Shown here piece after piece: positions 47,009 through 56,167 of a stretch of DNA of 64,000 bases. The notes below the pieces were generated by a model. It was not told the origin of the DNA and ran no database searches. It saw nothing but the letters and a program-made list of their open reading frames with translations. Position numbers and translations under genes: made by a program. Origin of the DNA: Salinicoccus hispanicus. Its GTDB lineage: Bacteria; Bacillota; Bacilli; Staphylococcales; Salinicoccaceae. Position 1 is the stretch's first letter, and the number at the start of each line of letters is the position of its first letter. The DNA lies in contig NZ_WUUK01000001.1 in NCBI RefSeq assembly GCF_009831115.1, positions 744,001-808,000 on the forward strand. The letters are read 5' to 3'.

Positions 47009-47809
47009 TTGATCAATTATAAAACCATCTACTTCTTTGCACCACATGGAGAAGAGACAGAGACCATACGGGAAGACCTTTCAAAGCTGTTCCAAAGACT
47101 TGGCATCAGCACAGTGCAATCCGATCAGGAAGCCGATATCATCGCCTCCATCGGCGGAGACGGCGCTTTTCTACAGGCGGTCAGACGCAGTAATTTCAGA
47201 GACGATTGCGTCTATCTTGGCATTGCCATCGACAGCGGCAAGTACTTCTACGTCGACTTCCACTATCAGGACCTCCAGAGTCTAGAAGAGTCATTCCAGA
47301 AAGATGACATCGATGTCAGAAACTACCCGGCACTTGAAGTGAGGGTGAATGATAATGAACCCAGCTACTGCCTGAACGAATTCACATTGCGTTCAAGCAT
47401 CGTCAGAACCATAAAGATGGATGTATACATCAGCGATTTCCTCTTCGAACAGTTCAATGGAGATGGCATACTGGTATCCACTCCGACGGGTTCCACCGGC
47501 TATAATAAATCACTCGGCGGTGCGGTCGTCGATCCGCTTGTACATGCCATCCAGGTGACGGAGATGGCAAGTGTCAACAATAATACCCACCGTACACTCG
47601 GCACAAGTTTCCTTCTCAGCAAGGAGCGTCCCCTGACACTGCTCATCGACAAGAACGTCGACTACTATCCGGTCATGTCGCTCGATAATGAAGCGATGAG
47701 CATGAGAAACACTGAAAAAGTGGAACTCGGAATGAGTGACAAGCTGATCAAGACGTTAAAACTCAGAAACAATACATTCTGGCATAAAGCACAAAGAAAC
47801 TTCCTCTAG
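47009..47809 (+). CDS. nadK: NAD kinase (YtdI/NadK2-like)
   Basis: NAD kinase makes NADP from NAD and ATP. The 266-residue protein has the GGDG motif (SIGGDGAFLQ), CLNEFTLRSS and STPTGSTGYNKSLGG. It differs considerably from the staphylococcal housekeeping NadK as I recall it (FDSGKYFYVDF-like linker) and fits the YtdI type, found next to sppA in bacilli. A TTG is the start: AGGAG lies 8 bases before it, while a GTG three codons earlier overlaps it. Confidence 0.92.
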   Translation: MINYKTIYFFAPHGEETETIREDLSKLFQRLGISTVQSDQEADIIASIGGDGAFLQAVRRSNFRDDCVYLGIAIDSGKYFYVDFHYQDLQSLEESFQKDDIDVRNYPALEVRVNDNEPSYCLNEFTLRSSIVRTIKMDVYISDFLFEQFNGDGILVSTPTGSTGYNKSLGGAVVDPLVHAIQVTEMASVNNNTHRTLGTSFLLSKERPLTLLIDKNVDYYPVMSLDNEAMSMRNTEKVELGMSDKLIKTLKLRNNTFWHKAQRNFL

Positions 47810-47830
47810 AACAGAGGAAGTTTAAGATTG

Positions 47831-47867
47831 AAGGCAAACCCGTTTTGAAATGGGGTTTGCCTTTTTT
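47831..47867. terminator. Bidirectional terminator after nadK
   Basis: AAGGCAAACCC pairs with GGGTTTGCCTT followed by TTTT. The 3' end of the TSUP gene overlaps it. Confidence 0.88.
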
Positions 47868-48639
47868 ATATGCCCGCCAGGAAAAAATCGTATATATTTT
47901 TCATGATGAGTATCGAGGTCACAATGATGAACAGCGCCTTGACATAGCCGACCCCTTTGGAGATTGCCATATGGGCACCTGCATACGAACCGAGAATCAT
48001 ACTCCCCGCCATGACAAATCCATACGTGTAACTGACTTCTCCCATGATGATGAAAAGAAGCAGACCACCGATGTTGCTGGCAAAGTTCAGCACTTTCGCG
48101 TTGCCGGCGGATCTGAGAAAGTCAAAGCCTGTAAACAGCATCAGGAACATCAGGAATGACCCAGTTCCTCCACCCATGAAACCATCATAGAAACCGATGA
48201 GCAGAACAAAAAGAATAAGAATGACAATCTTCCTCGGTGTGAATACCATCTTTTTTTCTATTCCGCCCCAATCCTTTTTCACAAGTGTATAGATGAGTAC
48301 GAATATAAGCATGACCAGTACAAGCGGTTTCAGTATTTCTCCGGGCATTTTCACTGCCAGAAGGGCACCGCCGACCGACAGCAGAAAGCTGAGCGGAAAC
48401 AGCTTCATGACCAGGCGGAAATCCACATGACGCGCACGCAGAAATTTCAAAGAGCTGGTCAGGGAGCCGAACGATGATGCGAGTTTATTTGTACCGAGTG
48501 CAGTCGCTGGCGACATGCCTGTTGCAAGCAGTGCAGGAATGGAGACCAGTCCCCCACCACCGACTACGGAATCGATGAAGGCCGCAAGAAAACCGAATGC
48601 GATGACCAGCACCAGCGTCGAAAGTTCTATGTCCGGCAT
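47866..48639 (-). CDS. TSUP family transporter (TauE/SafE)
   Basis: This 257-residue membrane protein with about eight segments has the TSUP repeats FIDSVVGGGGLVSIPALL and FYDGFMGGGTGSFLMF. The family exports or imports sulfur-containing or small organic anions. It follows thiI by 5 bases and is in iscS-thiI, which handles sulfur, so sulfite or sulfonate is a reasonable guess. Confidence 0.9.
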   Translation of the reverse strand: MPDIELSTLVLVIAFGFLAAFIDSVVGGGGLVSIPALLATGMSPATALGTNKLASSFGSLTSSLKFLRARHVDFRLVMKLFPLSFLLSVGGALLAVKMPGEILKPLVLVMLIFVLIYTLVKKDWGGIEKKMVFTPRKIVILILFVLLIGFYDGFMGGGTGSFLMFLMLFTGFDFLRSAGNAKVLNFASNIGGLLLFIIMGEVSYTYGFVMAGSMILGSYAGAHMAISKGVGYVKALFIIVTSILIMKNIYDFFLAGI

Positions 48640-48644
48640 GATAT

Positions 48645-49844
48645 CTACAGCAGTGAACCGAATGCATCATTTTTTTCCGCTTCGAGAGCAGAATAGCATT
48701 CGATGTTTGATAGTGCCTTTTCGATCATCGGTTCAAAATCCACTTTGGATTCGAACTTCTCCACCTTCCTGACTTCCGGTCTTGTCTTCGGCGCTTTCGG
48801 TTTGAAGATTGTACAGCAGTCTTCGTAAGGCAGTACAGAAGTGTCATAAGTGCCGTAGTTGCGCGCCATTTCGACAATTTCATTTTTCTCAAGCGTCAGT
48901 AGCGGACGGAGCACAGGGAAATTTGTTACAGCATTGATGGCATGCATACTCGTCAGAGTCTGCGATGCGACCTGACCGAGATTCTCACCATTGACGATTG
49001 CCTTAGCATTGATCTTCTCTGCGAGACGCTCTGCAATGATCAGCATGAGCCTGCGTGTTGTCGTCATCGACATGTTATCCGGTATCCAATCATGAACCTT
49101 CGTCTGCAGTTCGGTGAATGGCACGATATGGAGAGTGATGTCGGTTCCTGTCCGCCGTGACAGTATATCAACGAGCTGCTTGACCTTCTCTGTCGCCTGA
49201 GGACTTGTATATGGCGGAGAGTGGAAATGGACGGCTTCAAGTTCTACACCCTTCTTCATCACTTCGAGGCCTGCAACAGGTGAATCGATACCGCCTGAAA
49301 TCATCAGGAGCGCCTTCCCGCCTGTCCCGATCGGCAAGCCTCCGATGCACTGGACGACTTCATGATACATGTAGATCGCCTCCGCCCTTACCTCGACCAT
49401 GATCTGATGGTCGGGACGTTTGACGTCTACACCGAGATGCGGGACATTTTCCAGCACATATCCGCCAAGCATCTGCTGGATATCGAATGTATTCAAGGCG
49501 TAGGTCTTATCCGCCCGTCTCACTTCGATCTTGAACGTGTCTTTCGTGCCGAAAGTGTTCGCAAAGTCAACTGCTGTATCCTTCATCGCCGCTTCAGTCC
49601 GCTCGATCTTCGCTATCGGCGAAATACTCAGTATACCGTTGATATTTTCCAAAGCAGACATGACGGCTCCATGGTCTTCATCCTGCAGAGTAACATAGGC
49701 ACGGTCCCACTGCGTGTGAATCTGAACATTGAAATCCGACAGTGCACGTTTCATGTTCTCCCTCAATGCCCGTATGAACATCTTTCTATTTTTAGTCTTG
49801 AGCGTAATCTCTCCATATCTCACCAGAATGTGGTCATACATCAT
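48645..49844 (-). CDS. thiI: tRNA 4-thiouridine synthase ThiI
   Basis: ThiI adenylates and thiolates U8 of tRNA. The 399-residue protein has N-terminal ferredoxin-like and THUMP domains (1-165) and a PP-loop ATPase (SGGIDSPVAGL). It has no C-terminal rhodanese, the normal Firmicutes short form, so sulfur comes directly from the adjacent cysteine desulfurase. The start overlaps the iscS stop by 4 bases. Confidence 0.97.
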   Translation of the reverse strand: MMYDHILVRYGEITLKTKNRKMFIRALRENMKRALSDFNVQIHTQWDRAYVTLQDEDHGAVMSALENINGILSISPIAKIERTEAAMKDTAVDFANTFGTKDTFKIEVRRADKTYALNTFDIQQMLGGYVLENVPHLGVDVKRPDHQIMVEVRAEAIYMYHEVVQCIGGLPIGTGGKALLMISGGIDSPVAGLEVMKKGVELEAVHFHSPPYTSPQATEKVKQLVDILSRRTGTDITLHIVPFTELQTKVHDWIPDNMSMTTTRRLMLIIAERLAEKINAKAIVNGENLGQVASQTLTSMHAINAVTNFPVLRPLLTLEKNEIVEMARNYGTYDTSVLPYEDCCTIFKPKAPKTRPEVRKVEKFESKVDFEPMIEKALSNIECYSALEAEKNDAFGSLL

Positions 49845-50968
49845 TTTAAAACCTCTCCTATTTCCTTATGCACCGCAAGAAGTGCGGTGATCATTTCATC
49901 TACTTCTTCCTCCTGCGTCAGACTGCTGAAGGATATTCTTATGCTGCCTTCTATGATGGCACGCGCGTTGCCCATGGCGAGTAGTGTTTCGTTCAATTTT
50001 TTCAGTTTCGAGGCACAGGCGCTTGTTGTTGATACCATGATGCCACGATTGCCGAGTGCGTTGACGACAACTTCCCCTTTGGCGCCTCTGAACGACACGT
50101 TCAGTATATGGGGTACGCCGGAAGGCTGAATATGAACACTCCGCAAGTTGCCGAGCGCACTTCTGACCTTATGATTATAGTCCGAAACCCTTTCGATGGA
50201 AACATCCTGCTGCTCAGTCGCCATGCGCAATGCCCGTGCCATCGCTACTGCACCCGGCAGATTGACAGTGCCACTCCTCAAATTATTTTCATGACCACCG
50301 CCATGGATGATGGGTGACAGTGTCCTTGGCTCCTTAGCTATCAGTGCACCCGTCCCTTTCATGCCATGAAACTTATGGCTGCTGAGACTCAAGGAGTCGA
50401 CGCCTGCATAGTCCATATTGATCTTGCCGATGGCCTGCGTCGCGTCAGTATGAAAATGCACTTTCGGATACTGCTTCAGTATTTCCGTAATTTCAGCAAT
50501 GGGCTGGATGCTGCCGGTAATGTTATTGACTGCCATGACAGTGATGAATATGACATCGTCATTCAGCATTTCCTTCAGATGATCCGTATCCACTGTGCCG
50601 TCAGCAAACGTTTTGATGTAATTGACTCGAAAATCGTCCTCTTTCATTGCTTCCAGTACATTGAGGACACTCGGATGCTCAAGTTCACTGACAAGCACTG
50701 TCCCGCCGTATGGCTGCTTTCGCCTGAGGACACTCTGGATCGCCAGGTTGTTGCTTTCTGTAGCGCCGGACGTAAAAATACAATGATAATCCGGAACCCC
50801 GAGCAGCTCTGCAATCTGTTTTCTTGAAGCTTCCAGAAGCTGTGCCGCTTTCCGGCCGGACTGGTGGATGCTTGCGGTATTGAAGTAGTATGCTTCATTG
50901 ACGTTCATGAATGTTTCCATCACTTCGCCATAAGGACGCGTTGTTGCTGCATTGTCCATGTATATCAA
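49841..50968 (-). CDS. iscS: Cysteine desulfurase (NifZ-type)
   Basis: This PLP enzyme takes sulfur from cysteine and gives it to ThiI. The 375-residue protein has the PLP lysine in SLSSHKFHGMKGTG and the active-site Cys loop STTSACASKLKK. The start is TTG in MIYMDNAATT, which matches the family N-terminus and has GGAG 7-8 bases upstream; a GTG five codons earlier lies in the ribosome binding site. It overlaps thiI by 4 bases. Confidence 0.96.
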   Translation of the reverse strand: MIYMDNAATTRPYGEVMETFMNVNEAYYFNTASIHQSGRKAAQLLEASRKQIAELLGVPDYHCIFTSGATESNNLAIQSVLRRKQPYGGTVLVSELEHPSVLNVLEAMKEDDFRVNYIKTFADGTVDTDHLKEMLNDDVIFITVMAVNNITGSIQPIAEITEILKQYPKVHFHTDATQAIGKINMDYAGVDSLSLSSHKFHGMKGTGALIAKEPRTLSPIIHGGGHENNLRSGTVNLPGAVAMARALRMATEQQDVSIERVSDYNHKVRSALGNLRSVHIQPSGVPHILNVSFRGAKGEVVVNALGNRGIMVSTTSACASKLKKLNETLLAMGNARAIIEGSIRISFSSLTQEEEVDEMITALLAVHKEIGEVLK

Positions 50969-51022
50969 AATATCTCTCCTCACATAAAAGGGACTCGGGA
51001 TGAATATCCCAAGCCACCTGTA

Positions 51023-52717
51023 CTATTGCTTATCGAATTCTTTCTCAATGCGTGATGCCGCTCCCGGCTCAACTTTTTCAAGTGCCTTCTCGGCAATCTG
51101 AAGTGCCCGTTTGTAGCGGTTCTCCCTGAAAAGCCGTTCCGCTTCCGTCAGCATCTGGTTGAAGTCCGGGTCATCTCTTCTATAACGGTTGCCGTACTGG
51201 ATCATGACTTCGGTCAGTCTGGCTTCCTGAAGAATCTCATAGGCTTCCTGCTCATATTTGTTCATCAGAATAACCGTACGGTTCACCTTATCCTTGATGT
51301 AATGGACATTCAGCGGACGTCTCTGGAAATATTTGTTGATCTCCTTGATATCGATATCCAGTTCATTTTTCATGACCAGGAATTTCTCCGGTACACTTGA
51401 AAGATTGGACCCAAGCAGTTCCCTGTAGATCTCCTCTTTGCGATCCTGAATGAGAATGGAATTTTCACGCGCTTCCGCTTCATCCTCACGCAAGTTGACC
51501 AGATACTGCTGGATCTGCTTCTGCTCGTCGTTGATTTCACCGATATTGTCCTTGATGTATTCCAGATTGTCCAGCACTTCGCTGTAGCGTGCCGTCGTTT
51601 TGCTTATCTCCGTGATGACTTCGTCGTATACATCTATCATGTTCTCAATTTCATGCTCGAACTTCTGGACTCTATGGATGTCCGTCTCGTTTATATGATA
51701 CTGCTCTTTTACATAATCGATTTCCGTGCGCAGCGTGTAGTTCATGTCCTTCGCCAGGAAAAGGTCATCTGTGATGATGTCCTTCTCATGGTCCACTTTT
51801 GTCTTTGCTCTTACTTCATGTTCAATCAGTTCAAGCATATCATCCAACTGATTATTGATATCCTCCAGAATCTCTCGTGCTTCGTCCAGTTCAAGACGTG
51901 TGATCAGTGGTTCTACAAGATTCAGCTTGCCTTTCAGAGTGGACAGTTTCCCCTCCACTTTAACGTGTTCGAGATCATAGCCCTCCGCCTTCAGATCACG
52001 GCAGCCGAAACGCACTTCCTGGAACTGCTGGGGCAGATCCTTCTGGACTTCCTTGATCAGGAGGGGAATCTCATCCATGTTCTCCTTCAGAATCGAAAGT
52101 TCCTCATGCACTTCGTCTATCTCCTTGTTCGCTGTCACGTAATTCCCCTGATTGACCTGCTTCTCGTAGGCTTTCAATTCAGGTTCATATGTCTCGATCA
52201 GCTTTTCAAGCGGTGGCTGTGCATCACCAAACTGATGTCCATTCGCAAGTACATCGCGTTTCGATTCCCGGTAGAGCTTTTCGGCTTCATTATATTTCCT
52301 TTCGCCTTCCTCATTCGAGGCGATCAGCTGCTGGATTTCACCGGACAGCTCCTGGTACTTGCTTTCAACGCCTTCAAGTTTGGCATTCGCACTTTCAGTC
52401 TTCTCACGACTGTCCTTGAAACGGAATTTTTCCACATCATCAGCAGCATGGTCCAGGTCATTTTGGGCCTCTGTCAGGGAATGTTCAAGTACGCCCTGCC
52501 AGTCGGACTGCCACTGGCTGTACAGTGATTGCGCCTCACCGTGAAGGTTGTAGTTCCTGACCTTCACAAGTTCGTCCTGAAATGGCAGATTTCGCACTCC
52601 CTCGAGTTTTACAGATTGTGTCTTTATGTCATCTTTTCTGATATTGCGTATATATAATAGCATGCCGATCGCGATGACGATGGCAAGTATGACAACGATT
52701 AAAACATAGACCCACAT
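51023..52717 (-). CDS. ezrA: Septation ring formation regulator EzrA
   Basis: EzrA is a membrane protein that controls FtsZ ring assembly. The 564-residue protein has one N-terminal membrane segment (about 3-24) then long spectrin-like coiled coils to the end, with acidic and glutamine-rich heptads. Length and position, between iscS and the GAF gene, match staphylococci. Confidence 0.97.
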   Translation of the reverse strand: MWVYVLIVVILAIVIAIGMLLYIRNIRKDDIKTQSVKLEGVRNLPFQDELVKVRNYNLHGEAQSLYSQWQSDWQGVLEHSLTEAQNDLDHAADDVEKFRFKDSREKTESANAKLEGVESKYQELSGEIQQLIASNEEGERKYNEAEKLYRESKRDVLANGHQFGDAQPPLEKLIETYEPELKAYEKQVNQGNYVTANKEIDEVHEELSILKENMDEIPLLIKEVQKDLPQQFQEVRFGCRDLKAEGYDLEHVKVEGKLSTLKGKLNLVEPLITRLELDEAREILEDINNQLDDMLELIEHEVRAKTKVDHEKDIITDDLFLAKDMNYTLRTEIDYVKEQYHINETDIHRVQKFEHEIENMIDVYDEVITEISKTTARYSEVLDNLEYIKDNIGEINDEQKQIQQYLVNLREDEAEARENSILIQDRKEEIYRELLGSNLSSVPEKFLVMKNELDIDIKEINKYFQRRPLNVHYIKDKVNRTVILMNKYEQEAYEILQEARLTEVMIQYGNRYRRDDPDFNQMLTEAERLFRENRYKRALQIAEKALEKVEPGAASRIEKEFDKQ

Positions 52718-52761
52718 ACAGCTACCTCCTAAGTATATAATTAGATTATAGCTTAAAAAAT

Positions 52762-52790
52762 TGAAAGAAAAAACATATAAATGTATAATT
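52762..52790 (+). promoter_or_regulatory. SigA promoter of the msrC gene
   Basis: TTGAAA, exact 17-base spacer and TATAAT. Confidence 0.75.
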
Positions 52791-52822
52791 CAAGAATATT
52801 TATATAGACAGGGTGATAGATA

Positions 52823-53293
52823 ATGTTTACAGAAACACAGATCAAAGACTATGCACAGCTCAACCAGATGCTAAAAGGCCTCCTCGAAGATGAGACAGAC
52901 CGCATCGCCAATCTGTCCAACGCTTCAAGCCTTCTGAATGTATTCCTGCAGGATATCAACTGGGTCGGCTTTTACCTTTATGATGAACCGGCAGACGAGC
53001 TCGTACTCGGACCCTTCCAGGGACTGCCTGCCTGTGTCAGAATCCAGAACGGCAAAGGCGTCTGCGGGATTGCCTTCAGAGGCAACGATGTATTCATCGT
53101 CGATGACGTGACACAGTTCCCCGGGCACATCGCATGTGATGCCAACAGCCGCTCCGAAATCGTCGTGCCGATCTACAAGGATGGCACACCAATCGGTGTA
53201 CTCGACATCGACTCCCCTTCATTCGACCGCTTTACAGACGAAGACCGTCAGGGACTCATCGATTTCATAGAAGTATTGAAACAGTATATCTAG
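52823..53293 (+). CDS. msrC: Free methionine-(R)-sulfoxide reductase (GAF domain)
   Basis: This enzyme repairs free methionine-R-sulfoxide. The 156-residue GAF protein keeps all three functional cysteines, Cys71, Cys81 and Cys105 (PACVRI, GVCGIA, HIACDA), in the spacing of the fRMsr family, the last being catalytic. It lies between ezrA and rpsD, a conserved place. It is monocistronic with its own promoter. Confidence 0.95.
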   Translation: MFTETQIKDYAQLNQMLKGLLEDETDRIANLSNASSLLNVFLQDINWVGFYLYDEPADELVLGPFQGLPACVRIQNGKGVCGIAFRGNDVFIVDDVTQFPGHIACDANSRSEIVVPIYKDGTPIGVLDIDSPSFDRFTDEDRQGLIDFIEVLKQYI

Positions 53294-53304
53294 ACGGCCC
53301 GACA

Positions 53305-53333
53305 TTGACAAGCATCTGATATTTGTGTATAAT
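53305..53333 (+). promoter_or_regulatory. Consensus SigA promoter of rpsD
   Basis: TTGACA, exact 17-base spacer and TATAAT, a perfect consensus, as expected for a ribosomal protein gene. Confidence 0.9.
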
Positions 53334-53339
53334 CATTAA

Positions 53340-53515
53340 TTGTGTAAATGAACGGATTAAGTAGCGGATAACCATTACATGTCAGCATGCGGTTCCCGAG
53401 CACTGGGATGTGCTGTGTAACCGATGCTATTAGGCGAAGGCACTTCAAATCGCATGCCCATGTAAGTGGTTATCACCCTTATGATGTTTTTTGCATGAAT
53501 AAAAACAATAAGGAG
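53340..53515 (+). promoter_or_regulatory. S4 ribosomal leader of rpsD
   Basis: The long leader is closed by a helix between GATAACCATTACATG (53367-53381) and CATGTAAGTGGTTATC (53459-53474), with internal hairpins between (TCCCGAGCACTGGGA). This is the Bacillales S4 leader layout, where excess S4 represses its own synthesis. It fills the 230-base gap between msrC and rpsD. Confidence 0.85.
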
Positions 53516-53523
53516 GAGTCAAA

Positions 53524-54126
53524 ATGGCTCGTTTTAGAGGATCAATCTGGAAAAAGTCCCGCCGTCTTGGAATTTCCCTGACTGGTACAGGCAAAGAATT
53601 GGAACGCCGTCCATATGCACCTGGTGATCATGGACCAACACAAAGAATCAAACTTTCCGAATACGGAATGCAACTACAGGAGAAACAAAAACTCCGTTAC
53701 ATGTACGGAATCAACGAACGTCAATTCCGCACAATCTTCGACCGTTCTGCAAAAATGAAAGGTGTTCATGGTGAAAACTTCATGATCCTTCTCGCTTCCC
53801 GTCTGGATGCAGTCGTATACCAGCTCGGACTTGCAAGAACACGCCGTCAGGCACGTCAGCTTGTCAACCACGGTCATGTGACTGTAGATGGCAAACGTGT
53901 GGATATCCCATCCTTCACGCTTAAAGCTGGACAAACTATCGGTCTTCGTGAGAAATCACAAAACCTCGACATCGTCAAAGAAGCGATCGAGTACAACAAC
54001 TTCGTTCCTGAATATCTTTCATTCGACGAAGAAAAAATCGAAGGTTCCTTCGTACGTCAACCAGAGCGTTCCGAACTCTCTGCTGACATCAACGAACAGC
54101 TTATCGTTGAATTCTATTCAAGATAA
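53524..54126 (+). CDS. rpsD: 30S ribosomal protein S4
   Basis: S4 nucleates small-subunit assembly. The 200-residue protein begins [19 protein letters not shown] and has the S4 RNA-binding domain ([37 protein letters not shown]). AAGGAGG precedes the ATG. It is monocistronic with leader and terminator. Confidence 0.98.
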   Translation: MARFRGSIWKKSRRLGISLTGTGKELERRPYAPGDHGPTQRIKLSEYGMQLQEKQKLRYMYGINERQFRTIFDRSAKMKGVHGENFMILLASRLDAVVYQLGLARTRRQARQLVNHGHVTVDGKRVDIPSFTLKAGQTIGLREKSQNLDIVKEAIEYNNFVPEYLSFDEEKIEGSFVRQPERSELSADINEQLIVEFYSR

Positions 54127-54140
54127 TAACTGAATACCTG

Positions 54141-54182
54141 AAAGTCCCGGCCTCTTATACTTTTAGAGGCCGGGATTTTTTG
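54141..54182 (+). terminator. Terminator of rpsD
   Basis: TCCCGGCCTCT and AGAGGCCGGGA form an 11-base stem followed by TTTTTTT. Confidence 0.93.
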
Positions 54183-54201
54183 ATTTTATATATATAAAAT
54201 C
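54182..54201. repeat. 20-base perfect palindrome at the edge of the AT-rich insertion
   Basis: GATTTTATAT and its exact complement ATATAAAATC abut, directly after the rpsD T-run. The following 80 bases contain repeated TTAATTA elements. Composition drops sharply here. It may mark an insertion boundary; no integrase or direct repeat pair was found. Confidence 0.6.
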
Positions 54202-54299
54202 AACAATCAACCTTATATTGAAATAAAAATTAATTAGTAATTAATGTAATTAATTGCTAAAATAATATATATCACAGTTATTTGAAAAGTATGAATTTT

Positions 54300-54329
54300 T
54301 TCGCACTGTACTCATCAACTACTTATAAT
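54300..54329 (+). promoter_or_regulatory. Probable promoter of the DUF4041/GIY-YIG gene
   Basis: TTCGCA, 18-base spacer and TATAAT, placing the transcript start only about 14 bases before the chosen ATG. Moderate match. Confidence 0.45.
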
Positions 54330-54350
54330 TCGAAAGGAAGATTGATAAAT

Positions 54351-56078
54351 ATGAACAAAAAAATGCAAGAGTATGTTTCTAGAACTTTTACTAACTCCAC
54401 AACCTCAAAAAATGTTTTTGAATTGGAAGGTAATTTTATTGGTGTATTTGACACCAATGATTATTTAACAATTTATGAGATTATTAGTCCTCAAAAAGAT
54501 AAGTATACATATCGAACTGAAAACACGATTGATTTGACTAGAATCAATAAAGTAGATATTGAATATAAATCTTTGAAAAGCGTATTTACTTTTGACCACA
54601 AAGACAGTGTAAATATTTTATCAAAAGAAGCTGCAAAAGGTTTTGAGGCGAGTCTAGAAGAAGCCAACTTAAATCTAATAAAACACAATAAAAGAGAGAA
54701 GTCAGATATATTTAAGGCATGGCCTAACATTGTCACTCTATCCTCACTAATACTTAGCTTTTTAAATCCCTTCTTTTTAATCATTGGAATAGTGAGTACC
54801 ATCTATTTACTTATATCCACTAAGTCAGTAATTAAGTCCGCTCTTCCTTCGATCGTCACTTTAAACGAGCTACAATATGCAATTGAATTACAAAATCAAA
54901 ACAAAAACAGTGCAGTAAAAGATTATAAAACAACGATAGACAATATTGAAAATAAAACTAAAGAAATGGAAATTACTTATCAAAAACGAGAAGAAGAGCT
55001 AAAAAAAGAAACAGATAAAAGAAATAAAGAATTACAGTCTATTAATAATATATTGAATAAGAAGTATAGTGATTTGGATCATAATGATTTAGAAATCAAA
55101 AATTTTGAAGAAGTATCTTCAGCTGATATTAAGGATCAACTTTCAATGATATCTCTTGAAGAAAAAGAAGTACTACAAGATGGTGGAATAATCATTCTCG
55201 ATAATACTTCAAAAAAATCTCACATTAAAAATCAAGCGAAACAAATAGTTAGATCGTTTAATGCTGAATGCGATTTCTATTTAAGTAATGTTAATGTAAG
55301 AAATGTAGATACGTATAGAAACAGGATAGTTAAATCCTTTGAAACACATAATAGAATCTATAAAACCGATGATGTTGAGCTTTCGAAAGAATTATTAGAA
55401 CTAAAGCTAAAGAAGCTAAATTATGTTTACTCTTACCAACGTAAAATAGAAGAAGAAAAAGAACTGCAAAAAGCTGCCAGAGAACAACTGATCGAAGAGC
55501 AAAAAGTCGAAAAAGAGCTAGAAAGAAAAAGGAAGGAAATTGAAAAAGAAGAAAGGCAGTTTAGCCAAGAAGTGAACAAGTTGATGAAGTATATGCAGAA
55601 TTCGGATAATGATGCAGAAAAAGATTTATACCTAGATAAAATCAGAGAGTTAGAAGGAAAGCTTTCACAATTAGATACAGATAAAAAAGATGTGGAGAAT
55701 CGTGCTACAAATACACGTGCTGGATACGTCTACATCATAAGTAATATTGGTTCATTCGGTGAGAACATATATAAAATTGGTGTGACAAGAAGACTAGAGC
55801 CGATGGATCGTGTAAAAGAATTGAGCGATGCCTCAGTGCCATTCGAATTCGATGTCCATGCGATGATCTTTTCTGATGATGCGCCAGCTCTCGAAAACAC
55901 ACTGCATAATCACTTTAGAGATAAAGAAATTAATAAGATTAATCATCGCAAAGAGTTCTTTAATGTAGATCTGCAAGAAATCGAAAAGATTGTTAAAGAT
56001 AAATACAACGACACAGTAAGATTCACTATAGAACCGAGGGCAGAGCAGTACAGGGAATCAATAAAATTATCTAGTTAG
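54351..56078 (+). CDS. Membrane-anchored DUF4041 protein with C-terminal GIY-YIG (MUG113/T5orf172) domain
   Basis: This is a 575-residue multidomain protein. Residues about 20-115 form a beta-rich PH-like domain. Residues 126-157 are a hydrophobic hairpin (NIVTLSSLILSFLNPFFLII), probably one or two membrane passes. Residues 177-242 are coiled coil, 257-362 match DUF4041 (DGGIIILDN, CDFYLSNVNVRNVDTYRNRI), and 363-447 are a charged coiled coil. Residues 458-552 form a GIY-YIG-like nuclease domain with GYVYIISN, YKIGVTRR, LEPMDRVKEL and the catalytic Glu in ALENTLHNHF. AAAGGAAG precedes the ATG; 23 upstream in-frame codons are in the promoter. Coding sequence is far richer in A+T than its neighbours, so it was probably acquired. 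Function is not established; related proteins occur in phages and scattered bacterial genomes. Confidence 0.9.
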   Translation: MNKKMQEYVSRTFTNSTTSKNVFELEGNFIGVFDTNDYLTIYEIISPQKDKYTYRTENTIDLTRINKVDIEYKSLKSVFTFDHKDSVNILSKEAAKGFEASLEEANLNLIKHNKREKSDIFKAWPNIVTLSSLILSFLNPFFLIIGIVSTIYLLISTKSVIKSALPSIVTLNELQYAIELQNQNKNSAVKDYKTTIDNIENKTKEMEITYQKREEELKKETDKRNKELQSINNILNKKYSDLDHNDLEIKNFEEVSSADIKDQLSMISLEEKEVLQDGGIIILDNTSKKSHIKNQAKQIVRSFNAECDFYLSNVNVRNVDTYRNRIVKSFETHNRIYKTDDVELSKELLELKLKKLNYVYSYQRKIEEEKELQKAAREQLIEEQKVEKELERKRKEIEKEERQFSQEVNKLMKYMQNSDNDAEKDLYLDKIRELEGKLSQLDTDKKDVENRATNTRAGYVYIISNIGSFGENIYKIGVTRRLEPMDRVKELSDASVPFEFDVHAMIFSDDAPALENTLHNHFRDKEINKINHRKEFFNVDLQEIEKIVKDKYNDTVRFTIEPRAEQYRESIKLSS

Positions 56079-56108
56079 AACCTATAAACATGTTGAAGAA
56101 ATCATTAA

Positions 56109-56158
56109 ATCCCTTAGTCTCTATCACATGAGATTTAAGGGATCTTATTATATTTGTT
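56109..56158 (+). terminator. Weak terminator after the DUF4041 gene
   Basis: ATCCCTTA-GTCTC and GAGATT-TAAGGGAT form a stem, followed by a T-rich but interrupted run. Confidence 0.5.
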
Positions 56159-56167
56159 TCTCTACTT

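Noticed and set aside
49362-50129. 255-codon plus-strand reading frame
   Set aside because: It covers the thiI/iscS junction in antisense; both of those genes are certain.
51653-52528. 291-codon plus-strand reading frame with hydrophobic runs
   Set aside because: It is antisense to the ezrA coiled coil, which reads as Leu/Phe-rich in reverse; not a membrane protein gene.
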